From Prevotella sp. (GTDB taxonomy: Bacteria; Bacteroidota; Bacteroidia; Bacteroidales; Bacteroidaceae), in contig JAJPYV010000183.1 of NCBI GenBank assembly GCA_021204735.1, positions 1 through 7,598 of the forward strand: 7,598 nucleotides of DNA, in the 5' to 3' direction. Below the pieces are notes generated by a model, which saw nothing but the letters and a program-made list of their open reading frames with translations, had not been told where the DNA came from and ran no database searches. Shown in pieces: positions 1 to 6,882 of this stretch. Position numbers and translations under genes: made by a program. Position 1 is the first letter of the stretch. The number at the start of each line of letters is the position of its first letter.

Positions 1-87
1 AAAATCCCCGATGGCTGCTACACCGTTTACTCCTTAGGCAAAAAGAACATCTCCCACCGCCTCGGCTTCCTAATCATCAAACGTTAA
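1..87 (+). CDS. C-terminal end of an unidentified protein (5' truncated)
   Basis: Frame 1 is open from the window edge to a TAA at 85-87 and gives 28 residues ending in SHRLGFLIIKR. The segment PDGCYTVYSLGKK is a plausible short beta-rich tail. It loosely recalls the C-terminal ends of Bacteroidota surface or secreted proteins, which often finish in a hydrophobic strand plus a basic residue, but this is too short to assign a family. The codons are noticeably C-ending (atc, ccc, tgc, tac, acc, tcc), unlike the AT-rich lipoprotein gene that follows. The gene converges on that lipoprotein with a 19-base gap. That the frame is coding is inferred from its composition and the absence of a competing frame. 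Confidence 0.5.
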   Translation, partial: KIPDGCYTVYSLGKKNISHRLGFLIIKR

Positions 88-106
88 TTGCAGCAATTCT
101 TAATTC

Positions 107-493
107 TTAATTATAGTTCTTTGGCGTAACAACAACCTCAATCAGCACCTTTCCCCTGTTTTTCGTGGAGAAATACGTGTATGCGAAATTGAAACCGTTA
201 TCCTTATATTTTTTCAGACCAGTATTGTTCTTCAATGTTTCTATCATATCTGTGCGGACAGTTTTTGTATCGACAGCCGTCGTATCCAACATACCAGACA
301 ATGTATAATAATAATGTATAGTGCGGGTGGCTTTCTCATATTTTATACTGTCGTTCACAACTCCTTCCATTACCTGGATAGGACAGTTTTTTTTCGTAAT
401 ATCAGCCGCTTCCCTCTCTGCCCTCTTTTCCAAACTTTCATGGCAGGATGATAAAACGAACACCAATAGCAAAATAAACAAAAAATATCTCAT
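107..493 (-). CDS. Small predicted lipoprotein of unknown function
   Basis: This encodes 128 residues from the ATG at 493. A start at 565 is possible, but it would put 24 extra residues ahead of a perfect lipoprotein signal and would place the start inside the likely promoter box, so 493 is preferred. Residues 1-17 are MRYFLFILLLVFVLSSC: a short basic start, a hydrophobic core and an LSSC lipobox with Cys17 as the predicted lipidated residue. The mature part is about 111 residues, begins with a charged helix-like stretch (residues 18-35), and continues with alternating hydrophobic and polar residues typical of a small alpha/beta domain (YTYFSTKNRGKVLIEVVVTP near the end). One further cysteine, Cys37, is present. 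I do not recognise the family. Many Bacteroidota encode similar small envelope lipoproteins. It is transcribed alone, divergently from lepA, and converges on the partial gene at 1-87. The start has no Shine-Dalgarno site, as is normal for the phylum. Confidence 0.8.
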   Translation of the reverse strand: MRYFLFILLLVFVLSSCHESLEKRAEREAADITKKNCPIQVMEGVVNDSIKYEKATRTIHYYYTLSGMLDTTAVDTKTVRTDMIETLKNNTGLKKYKDNGFNFAYTYFSTKNRGKVLIEVVVTPKNYN

Positions 494-562
494 AAAAATC
501 ACACGTACTAAACGATTTAAAGTAAAAAAATCAAGGCAAAACTTACCACCCCAATTTACTTG

Positions 563-570
563 CAAAAGTA
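563..570 (-). promoter_or_regulatory. Predicted -7 promoter box of the lipoprotein gene
   Basis: Read on the minus strand this is TACTTTTG, an exact match to the Bacteroidota -7 consensus TAnnTTTG. It would start transcription near 558 and give a leader of about 65 bases before the ATG at 493. No clear TTG/TTTG -33 element lies 19-21 bases upstream, where the sequence is A/T-rich, so the call rests on the -7 box and its position. Confidence 0.5.
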
Positions 571-665
571 ATCATTATCTTTATTTTAAATGTTTTTATA
601 TATTTACTTTTTGTTTTATTCATAAAAAATAACCTATTTATTACCTTTAAACCGTAGTTTTTTTG

Positions 666-673
666 TACATTTG
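666..673 (+). promoter_or_regulatory. Predicted -7 promoter box of lepA
   Basis: TACATTTG exactly matches the Bacteroidota -7 consensus TAnnTTTG. The upstream region at 646-648 has TTT followed by A, at about the right distance for a degenerate -33 element. Transcription would begin around 678, leaving a very short leader of about 15 bases before the lepA ATG at 693. Together with the box at 563-570 it defines the 494-692 gap as a divergent promoter region. I see nothing else in that gap apart from A/T-rich DNA. Confidence 0.6.
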
Positions 674-692
674 CGTTCCAAATGCCTGACGT

Positions 693-2474
693 ATGAACGA
701 AATTAGAAATTTCTGTATAATCGCACACATTGATCACGGTAAGTCAACAATAGCTGACCGTCTGTTGGAATACACAAAGACAATCCAAATCACAGAGGGG
801 CAGATGTTGGATGATATGGATTTAGAGCGTGAGCGTGGTATCACGATTAAAAGTCATGCCATTCAGATGGAATATGAATACAAAGGTAACACCTATATAC
901 TGAATCTTATCGACACTCCGGGACATGTCGACTTCTCTTACGAGGTTTCGAGAAGTATCGCTGCTTGCGAAGGGGCTTTACTCATCGTTGATGCTACACA
1001 GGGCGTGCAGGCTCAGACAATCAGCAATCTCTACATGGCTCTTGATCATGACTTGGAGATAATTCCCGTTATCAATAAGATAGATATGCCTTCGGCAATG
1101 CCTGACGAGACGGAAGACGAAATCGTTGAACTGTTAGGTTGTGACAAGAGTGAGATTATTCGCGCTTCGGGAAAGACTGGTGAGGGTATTCCAGAAATTC
1201 TAAATGCTGTTGTAGAACGTATAAAACCACCGAAGGGTAATGCCAACGCTCCGTTACAAGCTCTGATATTCGACTCGGTGTTCAATTCTTTCCGTGGCAT
1301 CATCGCATACTTCAAAATCGAAAATGGTAGTATATGCAAGGGCGACAAGGTGAAGTTCTTCAACACTGGAATGGAATATGTGGCTGACGAGATCGGCGTG
1401 CTGAAAATGGATATGATACCTCGCCCAAAACTGATGACGGGTGATGTGGGATATATCATAAGTGGTATAAAGGAGAGCAAGGAGGTAAAGGTGGGCGATA
1501 CCATCACTCATGTAAATCCATCTTGCGACCACGCAATATCTGGATTCCAGGAAGTGAAGCCGATGGTATTCGCAGGGGTCTACCCTATCGACCCTACTGA
1601 ATATGAGAATCTTAGGTCATCACTTGAAAAACTTCAGTTGAATGATGCCTCACTGTCTTTCGTTCCTGAATCATCTATCGCTCTCGGTTTCGGTTTCCGT
1701 TGCGGCTTCTTAGGATTGCTCCACATGGAGATTATCCAGGAACGTCTTGATAGGGAGTTTGACATGAACGTGATAACCACTGTACCTAACGTATCTTATA
1801 AGGTATTTGATAAACATGGGGAGGTAAAAGAAGTACATAATCCGTCAGGACTTCCTGATTTGATGCTGATTGACCATATCGAGGAGCCTTACATCAGAGC
1901 CTCAATCATCACGGTAACAACATATATCGGTCCGATTATGAAACTATGTCTTGACAAACGTGGCGAACTGATCCGTCAGGATTACATAAGCGGCAACAGG
2001 GTGGAACTGCATTTCATGATACCACTCGGAGAAATAGTAATCGACTTTTACGACAAGTTGAAGAGTATCTCAAAGGGCTATGCCTCCTTTGATTACACCG
2101 TAGATTGTTTCCGACCGTCAAAATTAGCAAAACTCGATATACTGCTCAATGGGGAACCGGTAGATGCCCTGTCAACACTCACTCACCAGGACAATGCTGT
2201 GGCTTTGGGACGCAGGATGTGTGAAAAACTGAAAGAACTGATACCTCGACAGCAGTTTGACATAGCAATCCAGGCGGCAATTGGTTCAAAGATAGTTGCC
2301 CGTGAGACAATAAAGTGCGTACGCAAGGATGTAACTGCTAAATGCTATGGTGGTGACGTAACCCGTAAACGCAAGTTGCTTGAGAAACAGAAAAGAGGTA
2401 AAAAGAGGATGAAGCAGATTGGCAATGTGGAAGTGCCACAGAAAGCTTTCCTCGCTGTATTGAAATTAGATTAA
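693..2474 (+). CDS. lepA: Elongation factor 4 (LepA), ribosome-associated GTPase
   Basis: The 593 residues match the usual LepA length of about 600, and the gene is complete. LepA binds the ribosome and uses GTP. It has been described as a back-translocase and as a factor aiding 30S biogenesis or translation under stress. The GTPase motifs are all visible: G1 AHIDHGKST at 11-19, G2 RGIT at 48-51, G3 DTPGH at 74-78, G4 NKID at 128-131 and G5 SGK at 159-161. The EF-G-like domains II, III and V follow from about 190 to 480. The LepA-specific C-terminal domain is unmistakable in [20 protein letters not shown] and the following KKRMKQIG near the end, a basic segment that reaches toward the peptidyl-transferase centre. 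The ATG at 693 is chosen because the protein begins directly at the conserved [18 protein letters not shown]. There is no Shine-Dalgarno site and only a short leader. The regulator gene follows after 36 bases and is probably co-transcribed. Confidence 0.98.
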   Translation: MNEIRNFCIIAHIDHGKSTIADRLLEYTKTIQITEGQMLDDMDLERERGITIKSHAIQMEYEYKGNTYILNLIDTPGHVDFSYEVSRSIAACEGALLIVDATQGVQAQTISNLYMALDHDLEIIPVINKIDMPSAMPDETEDEIVELLGCDKSEIIRASGKTGEGIPEILNAVVERIKPPKGNANAPLQALIFDSVFNSFRGIIAYFKIENGSICKGDKVKFFNTGMEYVADEIGVLKMDMIPRPKLMTGDVGYIISGIKESKEVKVGDTITHVNPSCDHAISGFQEVKPMVFAGVYPIDPTEYENLRSSLEKLQLNDASLSFVPESSIALGFGFRCGFLGLLHMEIIQERLDREFDMNVITTVPNVSYKVFDKHGEVKEVHNPSGLPDLMLIDHIEEPYIRASIITVTTYIGPIMKLCLDKRGELIRQDYISGNRVELHFMIPLGEIVIDFYDKLKSISKGYASFDYTVDCFRPSKLAKLDILLNGEPVDALSTLTHQDNAVALGRRMCEKLKELIPRQQFDIAIQAAIGSKIVARETIKCVRKDVTAKCYGGDVTRKRKLLEKQKRGKKRMKQIGNVEVPQKAFLAVLKLD

Positions 2475-2510
2475 TCGTATTCCATAACTAAATAAAGAGA
2501 GGAAGAAGAT

Positions 2511-3122
2511 ATGAGAGAAATGGCGAAAACTACACGTGACATTGCACGCGAACTTGCAAGAAAATACAGTACCATGACTCATGACGAACTGGATATTCTT
2601 GAGAGCATATTAGTTCCTATGAAATTCGCAAAGGGACAGACGATATTGAAAGAGGGTGAAACATGCAAACACATTTATTATATTGAAAAAGGTCTTGTTC
2701 GGCAGTTTTATTTCAAGAAAGGCAAAGCTGTAACAGAATATTTAGCAGTTGAGGGTACTATCTGCATGTGCATAGAAAGTCTTTTCAAAGAAATACCGTC
2801 ACACTTGCAAGTTGAGGCCTTAGAACCGGTTTTGATTTATGCCATGCCTAAAGTGGATCTGGAAAGAGTGGCTCTGCATAATGTGAACATACAGATACTG
2901 TACCGTAAAATTCTTGAAGAATCTTTGATTATCTCACAAATTCACGCTGACTTAGTCCGCTTTGAGTCAGCACAAGACAGATACCAAAGGATGTGCAGTC
3001 TTACACCTCAAGTGGCTTTGCGTGCTCCGTTGCTCTACATCGCAAGCTATCTGCAAATGACACCGGAGACATTGAGCCGTGTACGCTCAAATGCCGTCAC
3101 TAATACTAATAAAGAGGAATAA
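2511..3122 (+). CDS. Crp/Fnr-family transcriptional regulator
   Basis: This encodes 203 residues. Residues about 35-115 form a cyclic-nucleotide-binding-type beta-roll, with KGQTILKEGE (41-50) and IYYIEKGLVR (55-64) marking the classical first strands. A dimerisation helix lies around 118-150. Residues about 173-194, APLLYIASYLQMTPETLSRV, form the helix-turn-helix with the TPETLSR recognition helix typical of Bacteroidota Crp-like proteins. The position where true CRP has the cAMP-binding FGE...PRxAT element instead reads CIESLFKEIPSHLQVEALE (87-105), without the key arginine. cAMP binding is therefore unlikely, and the ligand, if any, is unknown. No Fnr-type cysteine cluster is present. The ATG at 2511 has a purine-rich GAGGAAGAAG upstream; an in-frame ATG at 2520 is an alternative. 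The 36-base gap after lepA, with no promoter box, suggests one transcript. Its target genes cannot be told from this window. Confidence 0.88.
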   Translation: MREMAKTTRDIARELARKYSTMTHDELDILESILVPMKFAKGQTILKEGETCKHIYYIEKGLVRQFYFKKGKAVTEYLAVEGTICMCIESLFKEIPSHLQVEALEPVLIYAMPKVDLERVALHNVNIQILYRKILEESLIISQIHADLVRFESAQDRYQRMCSLTPQVALRAPLLYIASYLQMTPETLSRVRSNAVTNTNKEE

Positions 3123-3140
3123 TCCTCTTTATTTCTTTTT
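3108..3140 (+). terminator. Intrinsic terminator shared by convergent genes
   Basis: AATAAAGAGGA (3108-3118) and TCCTCTTTATT (3123-3133) form a perfect 11-bp stem with a 4-base ATAA loop, followed on the plus strand by TCTTTTT. The loop contains most of the regulator's TAA stop codon, and the right arm contains the stop of the minus-strand HU-LysM gene. The T-run favours termination of plus-strand transcripts from lepA and the regulator. In the minus direction the hairpin is not followed by a good T-run, so it would act there mainly as a stabilising 3' end or a weak terminator. Confidence 0.75.
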
Positions 3141-4265
3141 CTTGTATTCAAGTTTAGGGATTTTCAGTTTCATTCCTGGTTCCACTTCGGCAACACCGTT
3201 ATGCACCATTACATAACTTTCCATACCGTCACCGAAATAGCGTTTTGAAATTCTCCTGATATCATCTCCCTTATTTACCGTTATCGTCATATCAGTACCA
3301 ACTATGCGGTATGCTCCGGTATTGACAATTGCTATGGCATTCCGCAACTGACGGGGAAGGTCTTCTGAATCAACAATTTGCGTTTCTTCATCATCTTGCT
3401 TTGCAACATCCTGGACTGCCTTTTCTGTCTGCACTCCTGCTGTACCCTTGGCTGAAACTGTATCGGAAGGAATTTCTGCTACAACATATTGCTTTGCAAC
3501 CTGTTCTCCCTGCATTCGCTCATGCCACCAATAATATCCACCACCTAACAATGCAATAACAAGTATTGTGATTACAGTAATTACAATTCCTTTATTACGG
3601 GAAAACCAACTCTCATCATCGTCATCAAATAAATATTCTTCTTCCTCCTGCTCTGATAATTCAGACTGAACCTCTTCATCAGTTTTTACCGGAATTTCTA
3701 TAACATTCTGCTCAACCTCATCTTTATCCTCTTGCTCTGCTTCTTCAGACGAAACAGTTTGTTCGCTTTCTATCTCCTCCGTCTCTTGAACGGTTTCTTG
3801 ATGATTTTCTTCCTTCTCTTCAGACTTAGGCGTTTCTTCTTGTCTTTCTTGCTCTTTTACTTCTTTATCAGTGTCTTCAACATCCACTTGCTCATCATCT
3901 TTAAACTCTATATCCGACAAGGAACTCATCATCTTAATGTCAACACCCTCGTTCAATTCCACTTCCTTGAACAAGGCAAATGGTTTGTTTACCAAATCAC
4001 GGATAACAGGGTCTGGTGTGAAGGTAATCTTTCCATGTCCCTCAATCACAAAACGTTCTCCTGTATTCACATTCACGCTTTCCCTCTGGCGCACGTCAAT
4101 AACCTTGAACGTTCCCAAACCCTTTATCTTCACATTCTTCTCACTATGCAGACCATCGTTGATCACGTCAAAAATTGCGGTAACAAACTTATTTGCTTCG
4201 CTCGCTGAAAGACCATGCTTCTTGACAAGAGCAGACGCTATATCTTGTATTGAAATCTTACTCAT
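3129..4265 (-). CDS. Membrane-anchored HU-family DNA-binding protein with LysM-like C-terminus
   Basis: This 378-residue protein joins parts not usually found together. Residues 1-95 are an HU/IHF-type domain: helical N-terminus, KIKGLGTFKV at 46-55, a beta-arm ending in NTGE at 67-70, and FTPDPVIRDLV at 82-92. Residues about 115-220 are a disordered, extremely acidic Glu/Asp-rich linker. Residues about 226-247 (GIVITVITILVIALLGGGYYWW) are a single transmembrane helix preceded by FSRNKG, so the positive-inside rule puts the HU domain in the cytoplasm. A linker of about 70 residues leads to a LysM-like domain at about 317-371, with ITVNKGDDIRRISKRYFGD and PGMKLKIP, expected in the periplasm where LysM binds peptidoglycan. 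The inferred role is to link the nucleoid to the cell wall. The arm-tip proline that HU uses to kink DNA is Val66 here, so DNA may be held rather than bent. The gene overlaps the upstream HU gene by 8 bases. The lysine-only tail is antisense to the terminator T-run. Confidence 0.9.
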   Translation of the reverse strand: MSKISIQDIASALVKKHGLSASEANKFVTAIFDVINDGLHSEKNVKIKGLGTFKVIDVRQRESVNVNTGERFVIEGHGKITFTPDPVIRDLVNKPFALFKEVELNEGVDIKMMSSLSDIEFKDDEQVDVEDTDKEVKEQERQEETPKSEEKEENHQETVQETEEIESEQTVSSEEAEQEDKDEVEQNVIEIPVKTDEEVQSELSEQEEEEYLFDDDDESWFSRNKGIVITVITILVIALLGGGYYWWHERMQGEQVAKQYVVAEIPSDTVSAKGTAGVQTEKAVQDVAKQDDEETQIVDSEDLPRQLRNAIAIVNTGAYRIVGTDMTITVNKGDDIRRISKRYFGDGMESYVMVHNGVAEVEPGMKLKIPKLEYKKKK

Positions 4266-4551
4266 CTGCCTGTCCTCCTCCTTTTAGTTTTTCCTTGACA
4301 GACGCAACTGGCTTGAAATTCAATACAAGTTTTGGGGGCACAAGTATCCGTTTTTTCGTACTTGGAATGGTAACAACACGTTCTAAACGCTTTTTTATCT
4401 CAAAAGTACCGAACTTAGGAATCCACACGTCATTCTCACTCCGAAAACCGCCCTTAAAAGAGTCTATAACTGTATTGACCATCTTCTGGGTATCTTCCTG
4501 AGTATATCCTAACCTCTGTGACAATTCTGAAATAAAACTCTTGTTGTTCAT
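4258..4551 (-). CDS. Small HU-family DNA-binding protein
   Basis: The 97 residues match the normal HU length of about 90-100. Residues 1-40 form the helical dimerisation body (LSQRLGYTQEDTQKMVNTVI). KFGTFEIKKR (46-55) is the HU signature region, and RVVTIPSTKKRILVPPK (58-74) forms the DNA-binding arm with the tip proline at Pro63. The segment after it, LVLNFKPVASVKEKL, matches the closing strand and helix of HU/IHF. It is expected to bind and bend DNA non-specifically in the nucleoid as a dimer, perhaps with the HU domain of the next gene product. It starts 13 bases after rimO and overlaps the next gene by 8 bases, so the pair is probably translationally coupled. The C-terminal GGGQADE is an unusual extension, encoded by the purine run that also looks like the next gene's ribosome binding site. 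Confidence 0.92.
   Translation of the reverse strand: MNNKSFISELSQRLGYTQEDTQKMVNTVIDSFKGGFRSENDVWIPKFGTFEIKKRLERVVTIPSTKKRILVPPKLVLNFKPVASVKEKLKGGGQADE
4274..4285 (-). promoter_or_regulatory. Strong Shine-Dalgarno-like site for the HU-LysM gene
   Basis: Read on the minus strand this is AAAAGGAGGAGG. It ends 8 bases before the HU-LysM ATG at 4265 and contains AAAGGAGG, complementary to the 3' end of 16S rRNA. It lies wholly inside the last codons of the upstream HU gene (encoding Lys-Gly-Gly-Gly). Most other starts in this window lack such a site. It may be functional or may be a by-product of the Gly codons. Confidence 0.5.
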
Positions 4552-4564
4552 AGTATTCGGATTT

Positions 4565-5890
4565 TTATATCACCTCTCCATATAAGTCAAATTCCTCTGA
4601 ACCGGTAATCCTGACATTATAGAAACTGCCTGTTCTCAAACGCTTGTTTACAACGGAAATAAGAACCTCCGGGTCAACCTCTGGGGAACTGTACTCCGTC
4701 CTGCCCACGTAGTAATCTCCTTCCTTACGGTCGATTACCACCTGAAATACTTTCCCCACCTTACTTTCTGCAATCTCTGCACTGATGTCTTGTTGGAGAC
4801 CCATAAGTCTGTCTAACCTACTGAGTTTTTCCTGTTCGTCGACATTGTCCTCAAAATTGTCGGCACTGTAAGTATCTTCTTCCTCTGAATAGGCAAATGC
4901 TCCCATACGCTCAAACCTTGCCCACTCGACAAAGTCCAAGAGTTCCTCAAAGTCCTCCTCACTTTCGTTGGGATAACCTACCATCAATGTGGTGCGGATA
5001 TGTATTCCGGGAACTCGCTCCCTTATTCTTTTTATGAGGTCGTATGTCTCCTCCTTCGTGATGTTGCGCCTCATGGCATGCAGTATCTTGTCGGAGATAT
5101 GCTGCAAGGCTATGTCAAGATAATTGCACACGTTCTGCTTCTCCCTCATCACGTCAAGAAGCTCGAACGGAAAGTCTGTCGGATAGGCATAATGTAAGCG
5201 TATCCACTTCACACCTTTAATGTCTGCCATCTTCGACACTAATTCGGCAATATGCCGCTTGCCGTCAATATCAATACCGTAGTATGTAAGTTCCTGGGCA
5301 ACAATCTGAAACTCCTTAACACCTGAAGCTACAAGTGTCCTCACTTCTTCCAATATTTCATCCTGCGGACGACTGACATGATGTCCTGTCATAAACGGTA
5401 TGGCGCAATAGGCACAATGGCGGTCGCAACCCTCACTGATTTTTATATAGGCGTAATGACGCGGAGTGGTGAGATGTCTTCCCATATCGCTTTTGGGATT
5501 TTGACAACCATTATTTGCTGTCGCTGTTTCCGCCTTACCTAAGTCTGACAACAGTTGCTTGAAATCAAACTTGCCGTAATACTTGTCAACCTGTGGTATC
5601 TCCTCCTCTAATTCTTTCTTGTACCTCTGCGACAGACAACCCATAACAAACAGTTTTCTGATGCGCCCTTTCTCCTTTGCCCGCGCAAATTCCAATATGG
5701 TGTTGATGCTCTCTTCTTTCGCATCGGCAATAAAACCACAGGTATTGATTACGACAATCTCTCCTTGGGGATTTTTGATGTCGTGAGTGCATTTATATCC
5801 GTTGTCCTCAAACTGTTTCATCAAAACCTCACTATCAACGAGATTTTTTGAACAGCCCATTGTTATAAAGTCAATCTGATTCTTTTTCAT
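4565..5890 (-). CDS. rimO: Ribosomal protein S12 methylthiotransferase RimO
   Basis: This 441-residue radical-SAM enzyme adds a methylthio group to a conserved aspartate of ribosomal protein uS12, using two iron-sulfur clusters. The N-terminal methylthiotransferase domain carries Cys13 (MGCSKNLVDSE, the RimO signature that separates it from the tRNA enzyme MiaB), Cys51 (NTCGF) and Cys85 (MGCLSQRY). The radical-SAM cluster is C155-x3-C159-x2-C162 in EGCDRHCAYCAIP. GYPNESEEDF at 305-314 matches the conserved element late in the barrel. A TRAM domain of about 60 residues closes the protein (about 378-441), which in RimO recognises S12. The length equals the usual 430-450. It starts 21 bases after ftsY with AAAGAGAG just upstream, and is followed 13 bases later by the HU gene, indicating one operon. 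Nothing is missing or broken. Confidence 0.97.
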   Translation of the reverse strand: MKKNQIDFITMGCSKNLVDSEVLMKQFEDNGYKCTHDIKNPQGEIVVINTCGFIADAKEESINTILEFARAKEKGRIRKLFVMGCLSQRYKKELEEEIPQVDKYYGKFDFKQLLSDLGKAETATANNGCQNPKSDMGRHLTTPRHYAYIKISEGCDRHCAYCAIPFMTGHHVSRPQDEILEEVRTLVASGVKEFQIVAQELTYYGIDIDGKRHIAELVSKMADIKGVKWIRLHYAYPTDFPFELLDVMREKQNVCNYLDIALQHISDKILHAMRRNITKEETYDLIKRIRERVPGIHIRTTLMVGYPNESEEDFEELLDFVEWARFERMGAFAYSEEEDTYSADNFEDNVDEQEKLSRLDRLMGLQQDISAEIAESKVGKVFQVVIDRKEGDYYVGRTEYSSPEVDPEVLISVVNKRLRTGSFYNVRITGSEEFDLYGEVI

Positions 5891-5911
5891 CTCTCTTTAG
5901 ATTATCCTATT

Positions 5912-6865
5912 TCAATCCTTAAAGAGCGAATCAACGAATTGCCGCTTGTTAAACAACTGAAGGTCTTCCATGCCCTCACCAAGTCCGATGTATTTCACTG
6001 GCACTTTCAACTGGTCGGAAATTCCGATTACCACACCGCCCTTAGCCGTACCGTCAAGTTTGGTGATCGCAAGACTGGTGATTTGAGTAACAGCGGAGAA
6101 CTGTTTCGCCTGCTCAAACGCATTCTGTCCTGTTGAACCGTCAAGAACCAAAAGCACCTCATCAGGTGCCTGCGGAAGCACTTTCTTCATCACGTCTTTT
6201 ATCTTCTTCAACTCGTTCATCAGTCCTACCTTATTGTGCAACCTGCCGGCGGTGTCTATAATCACCACATCGGCATTGTTCGCCTTCGCAGAACTGAGCG
6301 TATCAAAAGCAACACTCGCCGGGTCTGCTCCCATCTGCTGCTTTATAACTGGTACTCCGGCACGCTCTCCCCAAATGCACAACTGCTCCACGGCGGCGGC
6401 ACGGAACGTATCGGCTGCGCCCAAATACACCTTCTTGCCCGCGTTCTTAAACTGGTATGCGAGTTTTCCTATCGTGGTGGTCTTGCCCACTCCATTCACT
6501 CCAACAATAAGTATAACGTATGGTGTATGGTCCGATGGCAAGTCCCAATTCTCGTTATCATCGGTGTTGTTCTCCGTCAATAAGGAAGATATCTCATCCC
6601 GCAAAATCTCATTCAACTCTGACACGGAGACATACTTGTCGCGGGCAACTCTCTCCTCAATCCTGTGGATAATCTTCAATGTGGTCTCCACTCCAACATC
6701 TGATGTGATTAGCACCTCCTCTAAATTGTCCAACACATCATCGTCTACCTTTGATTTTCCCGCAATAGCTCTTGTCAATTTTGCGAAAACACTCTGTTTC
6801 GTCTTTTCCAATCCTTTATCAAGTGTCTCTTTCTTATGCTTGTTGAAAATACCGAATAATCCCAT
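5912..6865 (-). CDS. ftsY: Signal recognition particle receptor FtsY
   Basis: This 317-residue GTPase receives SRP-bound translating ribosomes at the inner membrane and passes them to the Sec translocon. The N domain covers about 20-100. The G domain shows the P-loop GVNGVGKTT (122-130), DTFRAAA (152-158), DTAGR (204-208), TKLD (268-271) and the SRP-GTPase closing motif GLGEG (294-298). The short N-terminus MGLFGIFNKHKKE is hydrophobic then basic and probably acts as the membrane-contact helix. The long acidic A domain of E. coli FtsY is absent, as in most non-enterobacterial FtsY. The ATG at 6865 is preceded by a predicted promoter with a leader of only about 13 bases and no Shine-Dalgarno site. 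It is the first gene of the ftsY-rimO-HU-HU/LysM operon and lies behind the ribosomal-protein cluster, from which a terminator separates it. Confidence 0.97.
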   Translation of the reverse strand: MGLFGIFNKHKKETLDKGLEKTKQSVFAKLTRAIAGKSKVDDDVLDNLEEVLITSDVGVETTLKIIHRIEERVARDKYVSVSELNEILRDEISSLLTENNTDDNENWDLPSDHTPYVILIVGVNGVGKTTTIGKLAYQFKNAGKKVYLGAADTFRAAAVEQLCIWGERAGVPVIKQQMGADPASVAFDTLSSAKANNADVVIIDTAGRLHNKVGLMNELKKIKDVMKKVLPQAPDEVLLVLDGSTGQNAFEQAKQFSAVTQITSLAITKLDGTAKGGVVIGISDQLKVPVKYIGLGEGMEDLQLFNKRQFVDSLFKD

Positions 6866-6882
6866 AAATATTGATTTTGCTA

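Noticed and set aside
86..98. Near-perfect palindrome AATTGCAGCAATT between the convergent genes, considered as a terminator
   Set aside because: With a realistic 3-base loop the stem is only 5 bp, mostly A-T, and no strong T-run follows on either strand.
97..110. Tandem direct repeat TTCTTAA TTCTTAA at the end of the lipoprotein gene
   Set aside because: Two 7-base copies in AT-rich DNA are expected by chance, and no further copies are seen.
494..565. N-terminal extension of the lipoprotein to a start at 565
   Set aside because: It would bury the lipoprotein signal at residue 25 onward, and the start codon would lie within the predicted -7 promoter box.
321..632. Plus-strand ORF of 103 residues across the lipoprotein gene and promoter region
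   Set aside because: It is antisense to a gene with a clear lipobox, runs into low-complexity AT-rich DNA, and resembles no family.
1046..1532. Minus-strand ORFs inside lepA
   Set aside because: They are shadows of a full-length, motif-complete lepA and have no features of their own.
3732..4287. Plus-strand ORFs opposite the HU-LysM gene, one rich in Phe and Leu and looking membrane-like
   Set aside because: They are the antisense of Glu/Lys-rich codons, which always produce Phe/Leu/Ser-rich shadows. The minus-strand domains are decisive.
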